A model generated the notes under the pieces. The model made no database searches. It was not told where the DNA came from and saw only the letters and a program-made list of their open reading frames with translations. The position numbers and the translations under genes were made by a program. DNA of 64,000 nt from an uncultured Clostridia bacterium (GTDB lineage: Bacteria; Bacillota; Clostridia; Christensenellales; Borkfalkiaceae): contig CAKVPH010000007.1 of NCBI GenBank assembly GCA_934796775.1, positions 1-64,000 on the forward strand. Direction: 5' to 3'. This document shows, piece by piece, positions 52,727 through 60,646 of the stretch (its first letter is position 1; every line of letters starts with the position of its first letter).

Positions 52727-53038
52727 AGAATAAAAAACGCAAAACCGAAATATAAAAAAATTTGATACCTGTGATAATAAATCAAAAAGAAGCAAATACT
52801 TTTCCGTAAAAGCAAACGCTTTACAATGCGAAAGGTATTTTATATAATTTAATATGTTCTCGGACAGTTATGCTTTTTATTTTTCAAAAGTTTTTGCGGC
52901 AACATTTTTTTGTTTGCAACAGCTTTTAATCTGCAATAGCTATATTTTAATAATAAAGTATTTATACAGATAAAATAAGCATAAGATATTGCCGGAAATT
53001 TACGTTTTGATAAAATTTTTTATGTGAGGTACATACAT
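52727..53038 (+). promoter_or_regulatory. Intergenic region with promoter of the CofE-like gene
   Basis: TTTACA (52820-52825), 17-nt spacer, TATAAT (52843-52848). A ~185-nt AT-rich leader follows up to the start codon. I see no riboswitch class or small gene in it. Confidence 0.65.
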
Positions 53039-54229
53039 ATGACCGAAAGACTTGTAGGAACAGTTTCCAGAGGCGTTCGCGCACCGATTATCCGCGAAGG
53101 AGACGATATAGCGAAGATCGTAGCCGACAGCGTAACGGCAGCCGCCGCATCCGACGGATTTGAATTTCATGATCGCGACGTTGTCGCCGTAACAGAAGCC
53201 GTTGTTGCAAGAGCGCAGGGTAACTACGCCACGGTAGACGATATAGCCGAGGACGTCAAAGCCAAATTCGGTGATAAAACAGTCGGCGTTATTTTTCCCA
53301 TTTTATCGCGTAACCGTTTTGCAATTTGTCTTAAAGGAATAGCCAAAGGGCTTAAAAAAATCGTTTTAATGTTCAGCTATCCGTCAGACGAAGTAGGCAA
53401 TCATTTGGTATCGCTCGATAAACTTGACGAAAAAGGCGTAAATCCTTGGTCGGACGTTTTATCCGAAGAAAAATACCGCGAGTTGTTCGGCTATGAAAAA
53501 CACCGTTTTACGGGCGTAGATTACGTTGAATATTATAAAGAACTTATCAAAAAAGAAGGTTGCGAGGTCGAAATAGTTTTTGCAAACGATTGCCGCACGA
53601 TTTTAAATTATACTACTAACGTTATAAACTGCGACATACACACCCGCAAAAGAACCAAACGTATATTAAAAGAACACGGAGCTACCGTTTATTCGCTTGA
53701 CGATATCATGACGCTACCCGGAAAAACAGGCGGATTCAATGCGGAATACGGTCTGCTCGGGTCAAATAAAGCAACCGAAGATAAAGTTAAACTTTTCCCG
53801 CGCGATTGTCAGCCGGTGGTTGACGCTATCGCCGCAGATTTATTAAAGCGTACCGGCAAACATATCGAAGTAATGATTTACGGCGACGGAGCATTTAAAG
53901 ATCCTATCGGAAAAATCTGGGAACTTGCCGATCCCGTCGTTTCGCCCGCTTACACTAAGGGTCTTGAAGGACAGCCAAACGAATTAAAGCTCAAATACCT
54001 TGCGGATAACGATTTTGCACATCTTTCCGGCGACGAACTTAAAGAAGCTATCAAAGGTCGTATCAGAGAAAAAGAAGACAATCTCGTCGGCAAAATGGTT
54101 TCCGAAGGTACTACGCCCAGACGCCTTACCGATCTTATCGGCTCGCTGTGCGACTTAACCTCCGGCAGCGGCGATAAAGGCACGCCCATAGTTTATATTT
54201 CGGGTTATTTTGATAACTACACCGTTTAA
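53039..54229 (+). CDS. CofE-like (F420-0:gamma-glutamyl ligase family) protein
   Basis: 396 residues from ATG at 53039, 8 nt after TGAGGT. VSRGVRAPIIREGDDIAKIV, FHDRDVVAVTEAVVARAQGNY and FPILSRNRFAICLKGIAKGLKKIVLMFSYPSDEVGN match the long clostridial branch of the CofE family, as do MIYGDGAFKDPIGKIWELADPVV and SEGTTPRRLTDLIGSLCDLTSGSGDKGTPI. CofE adds glutamate to coenzyme F420. Nothing in the window suggests F420 synthesis, so it may glutamylate another substrate. Monocistronic. Confidence 0.8.
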   Translation: MTERLVGTVSRGVRAPIIREGDDIAKIVADSVTAAAASDGFEFHDRDVVAVTEAVVARAQGNYATVDDIAEDVKAKFGDKTVGVIFPILSRNRFAICLKGIAKGLKKIVLMFSYPSDEVGNHLVSLDKLDEKGVNPWSDVLSEEKYRELFGYEKHRFTGVDYVEYYKELIKKEGCEVEIVFANDCRTILNYTTNVINCDIHTRKRTKRILKEHGATVYSLDDIMTLPGKTGGFNAEYGLLGSNKATEDKVKLFPRDCQPVVDAIAADLLKRTGKHIEVMIYGDGAFKDPIGKIWELADPVVSPAYTKGLEGQPNELKLKYLADNDFAHLSGDELKEAIKGRIREKEDNLVGKMVSEGTTPRRLTDLIGSLCDLTSGSGDKGTPIVYISGYFDNYTV

Positions 54230-54262
54230 TTGATTTAAAAAAATAAATAAACATAAAAAATT

Positions 54263-54296
54263 CGAGCCGACTGAAAAATCAATCGGCTCGTTTTTT
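54263..54296 (+). terminator. Bidirectional terminator between convergent genes
   Basis: CGAGCCGA pairs with TCGGCTCG; six T follow and A tracts precede it. It serves both the CofE-like gene and the convergent gene at 54324. Confidence 0.92.
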
Positions 54297-54323
54297 GTTG
54301 TAAAATTGCTTTAAAAACGTAGG

Positions 54324-56078
54324 TTATTTAGTATAAAGATATTTATTTTCAAGGTAAATAGCCGTAACCGTTGCCGCAATCAAAAACAAAGTTACCGCCG
54401 CAACAATTCTGTCCGTTAAGTATCCTTTTTTGGTCAGTGCGGTTTTGGGTATGTATCCGAACTTGTCGTCGCCGTAAGAAACGTAGCATACGCCGTCTTT
54501 TTCGCTGTAAACAAGCACAGTGGAATATTTACCGAGTACGTCTTGCTTTTCGGTAAGTTTATCGTCCGCAAAAACGGTAGTCGGCTTATAAGAAGTAGTA
54601 GCAGTTGTAAAATTTTTGTTTTCGGTCGGGCTATAAAACGACTCTACAAGGTACGACTCGGGAATAAATCCGACGTTTTCGCCGTCTTTTACAAGCGCAA
54701 ACGAAACGCCTCCAACGCTTATAGTTTTTAAAACCGTTACTTCGTCTTTTGCGTTAAGATTGAACGCTATAAACGAATCGTTTAAGTCGGGCAGTAAAAA
54801 GGCTCTTAAATCGTTGGATATAAGCATTGTTTTATCGTCTTCGTCCTGCATATCGTAGCTATGTAAATGGTAATCGGTTTTCAAAACGAGCGCGATTTTT
54901 TCGCCCGAAATCAAATAATAGTCGTCCGTCTCTTTTATTACAAGATATCTGCTTTCCGACTTTTGCAAAAAGTAACCGTTAAAAACAAAGTAGTTTGACG
55001 AAAGCGATTTTTTCAGATTTATGTCGTATAGCTCGGTGCCTTGCGTTACTACAACGTAGCATGGTTCAACGTTTAACGAAAATGAAAAATTTTCGGGCAA
55101 CGGAATTTTTGTAAAACTTATTTCAAATCCTGTAAGAGCTTTTGCGTTTAAGTCGTATTCGATAACTCTGTCGCCTTCCTCGTCGCATAAAAGCATTAAA
55201 TTATCCGAAATGAAAAAATCTTTTAATTTTGTAATGTTCAGCGTTTCGCTTAAAAAAACAAGTTCTGTGTCGTACGTGTTTGCATTGATTTTGTAAACCG
55301 CGGCTTCGGTTGAAAAATACACTTCGTTGCCCACGCGGTTTATCTGCCTTACGTTTGAATGTCTGTCTGAAACAATCGTCGTGGTTCTGTTTGAAATCAA
55401 GCGGATCATATTGCCGTTTGAGTAATAATAAGTTTCGCTTTCTTGAGTGTTGTAAAGATATAGTGCGGAAGCGTTTCCCACAAGTTCGGTTTCGCATTTA
55501 GGCGTATATTCGGTAAAAGAAGTTCCGCCTTCGTCAAGTTTTGCAAAAATAACTTTGTTTTCTACGTTTAAAATAACCGTATCGTTGTTTACCGAAAAAG
55601 CGTTTACTTTTTCAAAAAGGGGAGCGGGAAGTAATTCGTTTACGGTCAAGTCAACCGCATAAAGATTATCGTTGGAAAGAATAAGCATTAAATTGCCGCA
55701 TTTTTCTATATGCTTTACGTCAAATTCGCTTAATTCTATTGTTTTATAAGTGTCGTTTTCGTATATTATCAAAAGTTCCGGTTGAGCAATATAAACCTTT
55801 TCGTCCTCTCTGTAAACGCTTACAGGGCTTTTAAGCTCAAAATATTGCAGATTTTTTCCCGTAAACTGCCCGGAGTTTTCTGCTATCGCACCTTTTTCGT
55901 CAGAGCCTGATGCGTTTTTGTTTTCTTCGGGTGCGTTTATATCGTTCGCTTTAATATCCGTCAAAGTGGAACCTTGCGCATTTGCACACACAAAAAGCCC
56001 TTCGTAAAAACTTACAAAAAGGGTGACTAAAATAAATACGGGTATTATAAGCGGTAAAATCTTTCTTGCTTTTTTCAT
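54324..56078 (-). CDS. Secreted beta-rich protein with SH3-like domain and C-terminal anchor
   Basis: 584 residues. Signal peptide/TM at ~8-33 (LPLIIPVFILVTLFVSFY), then ~350 residues of repeated strands (VYIAQPELLIIYENDTYKTIEL, LMLILSNDNLYAVDL, EVYFSTEAAVYKINANTYDT) that look like a beta propeller. SH3-like units follow (NVGFIPESYLVESF, DGVCYVSYGDDKFGYIPKTAL), then a final TM (IVAAVTLFLIAATVTAIYL). It faces the cell wall. Its anchor and SH3 layout resemble 35106-35876. The promoter TTGACT-17-TAAAAT ends 6 nt before ATG, and no Shine-Dalgarno site is seen. Confidence 0.7.
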   Translation of the reverse strand: MKKARKILPLIIPVFILVTLFVSFYEGLFVCANAQGSTLTDIKANDINAPEENKNASGSDEKGAIAENSGQFTGKNLQYFELKSPVSVYREDEKVYIAQPELLIIYENDTYKTIELSEFDVKHIEKCGNLMLILSNDNLYAVDLTVNELLPAPLFEKVNAFSVNNDTVILNVENKVIFAKLDEGGTSFTEYTPKCETELVGNASALYLYNTQESETYYYSNGNMIRLISNRTTTIVSDRHSNVRQINRVGNEVYFSTEAAVYKINANTYDTELVFLSETLNITKLKDFFISDNLMLLCDEEGDRVIEYDLNAKALTGFEISFTKIPLPENFSFSLNVEPCYVVVTQGTELYDINLKKSLSSNYFVFNGYFLQKSESRYLVIKETDDYYLISGEKIALVLKTDYHLHSYDMQDEDDKTMLISNDLRAFLLPDLNDSFIAFNLNAKDEVTVLKTISVGGVSFALVKDGENVGFIPESYLVESFYSPTENKNFTTATTSYKPTTVFADDKLTEKQDVLGKYSTVLVYSEKDGVCYVSYGDDKFGYIPKTALTKKGYLTDRIVAAVTLFLIAATVTAIYLENKYLYTK

Positions 56079-56084
56079 ACTTTA

Positions 56085-56113
56085 ATTTTATTATAAATTA
56101 TATTTTTAGTCAA
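56085..56113 (-). promoter_or_regulatory. Promoter placing the start point at the ATG (leaderless candidate)
   Basis: On the minus strand: TTGACT (56108-56113), 17-nt spacer, TAAAAT (56085-56090), 6 nt, ATG. A start 7 nt after the -10 would be the A of the ATG. Confidence 0.55.
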
Positions 56114-56246
56114 GTATATAAAATAGTATTAGTATACATTAGCATACAAATTTATTAGCCGCTATAAATAAAATGGTAAGTAATCGCCGTTTTTATTTTT
56201 TGCAATGCTTTATAAACAATAAAACGCGGTATGTAAATGCAAAGCC

Positions 56247-56275
56247 TTTACAAACAGCTTAAAATATGGTAATAT
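56247..56275 (+). promoter_or_regulatory. Promoter of the GT4 gene (leaderless candidate)
   Basis: TTTACA (56247-56252), 17-nt spacer, TAATAT (56270-56275), 6 nt, ATG at 56282. No Shine-Dalgarno site is present. Confidence 0.6.
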
Positions 56276-56281
56276 ATATCT

Positions 56282-57520
56282 ATGAAAAAGTTAAAAATTG
56301 CCGAGTTCATCGATTCGTACTATCCGTGTATAGACGGCGTTATGAACGTGGTAACAAATTATTGCCGAAATTTTAATAACGAAAAAGCGGAATGTAAACT
56401 TATAACGCCCGCGGCAAAAAAGAGCGATCATTATAAAGATTGTCAGCCGTTTGAAGTAGTGCGTTGTCTTTCTGTTTCCGCTCCGGACGGATATCGTTGC
56501 GGTTTTCCCGAAATTGACGCTAAGCTTGAAAAACGCTTAAAAAACGAACATTTTGATATATTTCATGTTCATTCTCCGTTCAATATGGGGTTGTATGCAA
56601 TAAAGCAGGCAAGGAAACGTAAAATACCCGTGGTTGTAACTTTGCACACCAAGTATCACGAAGATTTTAAGCGGACGTTGCATGGAAACAAAGCTCTGTG
56701 CGACTTTATGATAAAGCGCATAATGCGTGTTTTCAATAATGCCGACTACGTCTGGACGGTTACTGAGTCAACTTGTCAGGTGCTGCGCGACTACGGCTAT
56801 AATGGCAAGATAGACGTAGTGCGAAACGGAACGGATATGCGCTATCCCGATAATCCCGAAGAACTTGTTAAAAATGTAAACGAAAAGCATAACTTATCCG
56901 GTAAGAAAAACGTGTTCATATTCGTTGGTCGTATAGCGGTATATAAAAACGTATATCTGCTTGCGGACGCATTAAAAATCCTGTCTGATAACGGAACTGA
57001 TTTTACCATGATAATGGTAGGCGGCGGATTTGACGAAGAAGATTTTAAAAAATACACGCAAAAGCTCGGTATTTACGAAAAATTCGTGTTTGCGGGCATA
57101 GTATCCGACCGTGCTCTTTTGCAAGGGTACTATTTGAGGTCTGACGTATTTTTGTTCCCGTCGGTGTTCGATAACGGACCTATCGTGTGCCTTGAAGCCG
57201 CGGCAAACAAAATACCTTCTTTATATATTCGCGGCAGCAGTGCGGCGGAGCAAATCGTAGATAACGAAAACGGTTTTTTATGTGAAGAAAACGCGCAGAG
57301 CATGGCCGAGCGCGTAAGCGAAATTATAAAAGATCCCGCGCTTATTAAAAGTGCCGGCGAAAACGCATACCGTACGGTTTATCGCAACTGGGATCACGTT
57401 ACCGAAGAAGTTTTAGCCAAATACGAAGAAATAATAAAAGACTATAACGCAAACCATGCCGGCGATTTACTTGATCACGGAAAGGAAAAAGTTTTTAAAA
57501 AGAGCGAAATAACCGATTGA
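56282..57520 (+). CDS. GT4 family glycosyltransferase
   Basis: 412 residues, two Rossmann-like domains (GT-B). The N-terminal half has DIFHVHSPFNMGLYAIKQARKRKIPVVVTLHTKYHEDF, and the nucleotide-sugar half has NVFIFVGRIAVYKNVYLLADAL and FPSVFDNGPIVCLEAAANKIPSLY, with the E-x7-E-like motif of retaining GT4 enzymes. It acts at the cytoplasmic face, probably on a glycolipid such as a diacylglycerol or a phosphatidylinositol-type acceptor; donor and acceptor cannot be told. It is divergent from the gene at 54324. Confidence 0.88.
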   Translation: MKKLKIAEFIDSYYPCIDGVMNVVTNYCRNFNNEKAECKLITPAAKKSDHYKDCQPFEVVRCLSVSAPDGYRCGFPEIDAKLEKRLKNEHFDIFHVHSPFNMGLYAIKQARKRKIPVVVTLHTKYHEDFKRTLHGNKALCDFMIKRIMRVFNNADYVWTVTESTCQVLRDYGYNGKIDVVRNGTDMRYPDNPEELVKNVNEKHNLSGKKNVFIFVGRIAVYKNVYLLADALKILSDNGTDFTMIMVGGGFDEEDFKKYTQKLGIYEKFVFAGIVSDRALLQGYYLRSDVFLFPSVFDNGPIVCLEAAANKIPSLYIRGSSAAEQIVDNENGFLCEENAQSMAERVSEIIKDPALIKSAGENAYRTVYRNWDHVTEEVLAKYEEIIKDYNANHAGDLLDHGKEKVFKKSEITD

Positions 57521-57552
57521 TTTTTTGTACTCAAAAAAACAAAAAAGTGCCG

Positions 57553-57569
57553 CTATAAGTCGATTATCG
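57553..57569 (-). repeat. Dispersed repeat, copy H
   Basis: The minus-strand core CGATAATCGACTTATAG is exact. The plus-strand flank AAAAAAGTGCCG equals the arm of the terminator at 29951-29986, while the opposite arm has decayed to GTATATTTTT. It follows the GT4 gene and may still be a weak terminator. Confidence 0.75.
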
Positions 57570-57604
57570 TATATTTTTAACAAAAAAACAATTTAAACGC
57601 ATAT

Positions 57605-58402
57605 ATGAGAGAGTATTCTTTATACATAAAAATTTTATCATCTGCATTATTCGCCGCGCTTGTCGCGGCTTTGCTTTGCGGTTGCGCGCCTAAAGGCAAT
57701 TCGGTCGATTCATCGTCGGACGAAAATTCGCAATCGTCATCTTTTTCTTCCGAGCGGATAAAACATGAACTATATTCCGACGGTTACGCCACGTTTTTAA
57801 AGCTTATTGAAAATTTAGATAATAAAGAGCGGTATTTATGGAAAACTTCCGGCTATACACGCGCCAATAAAGGCATAATAAAATACGTTCAGGAAATTCA
57901 GTCCGAAGTGAAAAAAAACGGAGATGAATGGAACACGAAAAACAAATCCACGTCAGCTTTTGTAAAGCTTGATCATAATGTTTATTTATCCGGCGGCGTT
58001 GCCGAGTACGAAGATTCGCGCGAAAGCGAAAAGAAGAAACCTTCTTACGACGAATACCGTAAAAAATTCGGCGTTTTGCCTTGTGATAAAGGTTTTGCTG
58101 GCTATATAATAGACGAAACTACCGTAATGAGTGCCGAAAACGATTTTTCCGGCGAAGAAGATTATAGTTTAAAGGTAAATTTAAACGCCGATAAAGCCGC
58201 AAAAAACATGGTTATTCAAATGAAAAACTTCGGCGGGCTTAACGATTATCCAAAATACGATTCGTTGCAGCTTAATATTGTTTACGATAAGGATTTTACA
58301 GTGCTTTATTTTTCGGTTTGCGCGGTTTACGATATAGATATCGCGGTTCTTGGCAAAATGAAATGCACGATGAAAATAAACACCGAGTGCAGTTATAACT
58401 GA
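57605..58402 (+). CDS. Lipoprotein of unknown function
   Basis: 265 residues. A signal peptide ends in the lipobox LLCGC (Cys near residue 27), followed by a Ser/Asn/Asp-rich linker (NSVDSSSDENSQSSSF). The globular part (~55-265) has alternating strands including GFAGYIIDETTVMSAENDF and LQLNIVYDKDFTVLYFSVCAVYDIDIAVLGKMKCTMKINT, which resembles a small lipoprotein beta fold (LolA/YceI-like shape cannot be confirmed). It is anchored to the outer face of the membrane. No family recognised. Confidence 0.7.
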   Translation: MREYSLYIKILSSALFAALVAALLCGCAPKGNSVDSSSDENSQSSSFSSERIKHELYSDGYATFLKLIENLDNKERYLWKTSGYTRANKGIIKYVQEIQSEVKKNGDEWNTKNKSTSAFVKLDHNVYLSGGVAEYEDSRESEKKKPSYDEYRKKFGVLPCDKGFAGYIIDETTVMSAENDFSGEEDYSLKVNLNADKAAKNMVIQMKNFGGLNDYPKYDSLQLNIVYDKDFTVLYFSVCAVYDIDIAVLGKMKCTMKINTECSYN

Positions 58403-58445
58403 CGAAAAATTTTTTAACAAAAGTCAAAAAGTTGTAAAAAAATCC

Positions 58446-58474
58446 TTGACAACGATTTTTTAATATTGTAATAT
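58446..58474 (+). promoter_or_regulatory. Promoter of infC-rpmI-rplT
   Basis: TTGACA (58446-58451), 17-nt spacer, TAATAT (58469-58474). Confidence 0.85.
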
Positions 58475-58480
58475 ATAGAG

Positions 58481-58602
58481 GCTGACAAGCAGAAGCGACC
58501 CTTCTCGCCGTTTGATAAATAAGTCTAAACGGCACATATTTTTAAAGTAAAAGCTTTAATTATGTAAAAAACGGGTTGCCATGCGGCAGCCCGATATTTT
58601 TT
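58481..58602 (+). ncRNA. infC leader with attenuator (L20-type control)
   Basis: About 120 nt. GAAG/CTTC and GCCGTTT/AAACGGC hairpins are followed by the terminator CGGGTTGCC/GGCAGCCCG (58572-58593) and a T tract (to 58602), only 20 nt before infC. In Firmicutes the infC-rpmI-rplT leader is bound by L20 and causes termination; position and form fit, though I did not match the class base by base. Confidence 0.75.
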
Positions 58603-58621
58603 TAAGGGAAGGTAAATTACT

Positions 58622-59143
58622 ATTAAAAATCAACATCAGATCAACGAGGAGATAAGGGATCGCGAAATCAGACTTATTAACGAAAACGGCGAAATGTTAG
58701 GTGTAATGAGTTCGCGCGCAGCGCTTGAAATTGCGGCGCAATCAGACCTGGATTTGGTAAAAATATCCCCGAACGCCGTACCGCCCGTATGCAAAATAAT
58801 GGATTACGGTAAGTATAAGTTCGAACTTTTGAAAAAGCAAAAAGAAGCCAAAAAGAATCAAAAAACTGTTGAAGTTAAAGAAATGTGGCTCTCTATGACC
58901 ATAGACGTCGGCGACCTCAACGTAAAAGCAAAACAGACGCTTAAATTTTTGGCGGACGGCAACAAAGTAAAAGTATCGATTAAAATGCGCGGCCGTCAGA
59001 ACGCACACCCCGAGCAGGGTATAGCCGTAATGGAAAAATTTGCGGCAATTCTCGGCGATAACGCAGTAGTAGAGAAAAAACCTCTTACGGAGAACCGCAA
59101 CATCATAATGATAGTCGCACCGTCTAAGAGTGCAAATAATTAA
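58622..59143 (+). CDS. infC: Translation initiation factor IF-3
   Basis: 173 residues starting at ATT (58622), 8-9 nt after AAGGGAAGG. IF-3 genes characteristically use ATT or similar rare starts, because IF-3 rejects them and so regulates itself. The N-terminal domain begins IKNQHQINEEIRDREIRLI, in frame with all that follows; later motifs are LDLVKISPNAVPPVCKIMDYGKY and KVKVSIKMRGRQNAHPEQG. An ATG start at 58694 would delete essential N-terminal sequence. First gene of the operon infC-rpmI-rplT. Confidence 0.96.
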   Translation: MKNQHQINEEIRDREIRLINENGEMLGVMSSRAALEIAAQSDLDLVKISPNAVPPVCKIMDYGKYKFELLKKQKEAKKNQKTVEVKEMWLSMTIDVGDLNVKAKQTLKFLADGNKVKVSIKMRGRQNAHPEQGIAVMEKFAAILGDNAVVEKKPLTENRNIIMIVAPSKSANN

Positions 59144-59170
59144 GTACAAAAAATACGGAGGAAATAAATT

Positions 59171-59365
59171 ATGCCTAAAATGAAAACGCACAGCGGTGCG
59201 AAGAAACGTTTTTCGGTAACAGCTACCGGAAAGATCAAGAGAGGACATCAGAATAAGAGTCACATTCTCAGCAAAAAGGATACCAAGAGAAAAAGAAGAC
59301 TCAGAACCACCACTTATGTGTCGAGCGCACAGAGCAAGATGGTTAAGAATCTCATTCAGGCGTAA
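59171..59365 (+). CDS. rpmI: 50S ribosomal protein L35
   Basis: 64 residues. MPKMKTHSGAKKRFSVTATGK and GHQNKSHILSKKDTKRKRRLR are diagnostic of L35, a small basic 23S-binding protein. GGAGG lies before ATG; it follows infC by 27 nt and precedes rplT by 14 nt. Confidence 0.98.
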   Translation: MPKMKTHSGAKKRFSVTATGKIKRGHQNKSHILSKKDTKRKRRLRTTTYVSSAQSKMVKNLIQA

Positions 59366-59379
59366 GGAGGTAATAGATT

Positions 59380-59733
59380 ATGCGTATTAAAAGAGGCGTA
59401 AACGCAGTAAAAAAGCGTAGAAAAATTATGAAGCTTTCCAAAGGATACTTTGGAGCTAAGAGCAAACTTTACAGAATAGCGCGTCAGGCGGTTATGAAAT
59501 CGCTTTCGTACGCTTACGTTGGAAGAAAGGCTAAAAAGAGAGATTTCAGAAAACTCTGGATTGCAAGAATTAACGCCGCATGCCGCGTAAACGGACTTTC
59601 TTACAGCAAATTTATGCACGGTTTAAATCTTGCCGGCATCACTCTTAACAGAAAGGTTCTTGCCGATATGGCTGTAAACGACGCTGCGGGTTTCGCTGCG
59701 CTTTGCACTGCCGCTAAGGGCAAACTTAACTGA
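59380..59733 (+). CDS. rplT: 50S ribosomal protein L20
   Basis: 117 residues. MRIKRGVNAVKKRRKIMKLSKGYFGAKS and WIARINAACRVNGLSYSKFMHGL are standard L20 segments. L20 is essential for early 50S assembly and is the likely autogenous repressor of this operon through the infC leader. AAGGAGG lies before ATG, and a terminator follows the stop codon. Confidence 0.98.
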   Translation: MRIKRGVNAVKKRRKIMKLSKGYFGAKSKLYRIARQAVMKSLSYAYVGRKAKKRDFRKLWIARINAACRVNGLSYSKFMHGLNLAGITLNRKVLADMAVNDAAGFAALCTAAKGKLN

Positions 59734-59740
59734 CGACGGT

Positions 59741-59769
59741 CGGGCTGCTATTTTTTGGCAGCCCGTTTT
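59741..59769 (+). terminator. Terminator of infC-rpmI-rplT
   Basis: CGGGCTGC pairs with GCAGCCCG around a T-rich loop and is followed by TTTT. Confidence 0.85.
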
Positions 59770-59811
59770 CGTGAAAAAACAAACGCGTTTTGAGTTTTAA
59801 GGACACCTGTT

Positions 59812-60561
59812 ATGATTATAACGTCAAGGCAGAACGAGCGCATTAAGCGCATAGTTTCGCTTAAACAAAAAAAATATCGCGACGAATACTCTTTGTATCT
59901 GGTCGAAGGCGATAAAATGATTGCGGACGCTATAAACGCGGGGCAGCAAATAACCGAAATTTTTGTTTCCGAAAGTTATTCGGGTAATGGCTTTACAAAT
60001 ATCGATAGTCGCACTACGGTAAGCGATTCTGTGTTTTCGGCTATGTCGGACGAGGTTACGCCTCAAGGAATAATTGCAGTTGTAAAAATTCCAAAAAGTC
60101 CGTCTATAAGTCGATTATCGGCATGTTTATTGCTTGATAGGCTTCAGGATCCAAAAAACGTAGGTGCAATTTTAAGGCTTGCCGCCGCGGCAGGCGTTAC
60201 CGATATAATATCGGTAGACTGTGCCGATGCATACTCGCCCAAAGCCGTGCGCGCTTCAATGAGCGGGCTTTACCACGAAAATATTTATTGCATGACCGAG
60301 CAGGACGCGTTAAAATGCGTTAAAGATAACGGCTTAAAGATTATTGCCGCCGATATGGGTGGAAAAGATATATTTTCCTATTCTCCGCCCGAAAAATTCT
60401 GTCTTGTCGTAGGCAACGAAGGTAAGGGCGTAAGCGATAAAATTATGTCCGCCGCCGACGAAATTGTTGCAATTCCCATGCAAAACGGCGTGGAAAGTTT
60501 AAACGTGGCTGTGGCTGCGGGAATAACGCTTTACACGCTTTTAAACGGAAAAAACCGATAA
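59812..60561 (+). CDS. TrmH/SpoU family RNA 2'-O-methyltransferase
   Basis: 249 residues. An N-terminal substrate-binding domain (ITSRQNERIKRIVSLKQKKYRDEYSLYLVEG) precedes a SPOUT knot domain with motif 1 LLLDRLQDPKNVGAILRLA, motif 2 CLVVGNEGKGVS and motif 3 IPMQNGVESLNVAVAAGI. It methylates a ribose in rRNA or tRNA, target unknown. The linker between the domains is encoded by a nearly complete copy of the dispersed repeat (60093-60128). AAGG lies before ATG. Confidence 0.92.
   Translation: MIITSRQNERIKRIVSLKQKKYRDEYSLYLVEGDKMIADAINAGQQITEIFVSESYSGNGFTNIDSRTTVSDSVFSAMSDEVTPQGIIAVVKIPKSPSISRLSACLLLDRLQDPKNVGAILRLAAAAGVTDIISVDCADAYSPKAVRASMSGLYHENIYCMTEQDALKCVKDNGLKIIAADMGGKDIFSYSPPEKFCLVVGNEGKGVSDKIMSAADEIVAIPMQNGVESLNVAVAAGITLYTLLNGKNR
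60093..60128 (-). repeat. Dispersed repeat, copy I, inside the methyltransferase gene
   Basis: On the minus strand the core 60104-60120 is exact, and both arms remain recognisable (AAAAAGTCCG on the left, CGGCATGTTT on the right, against AAAAAGTGCCG and CGGCACTTT in intact terminators). It is read in frame as the interdomain linker K-S-P-S-I-S-R-L-S-A-C-L. Confidence 0.8.
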
Positions 60562-60646
60562 TTAAGGCAATAATTCAAAAGATAAAAACTCGCATTTTGT
60601 TATTCACGGTAAATAAAAAATAAAGATTAAATCAGGAGGATGAAAT

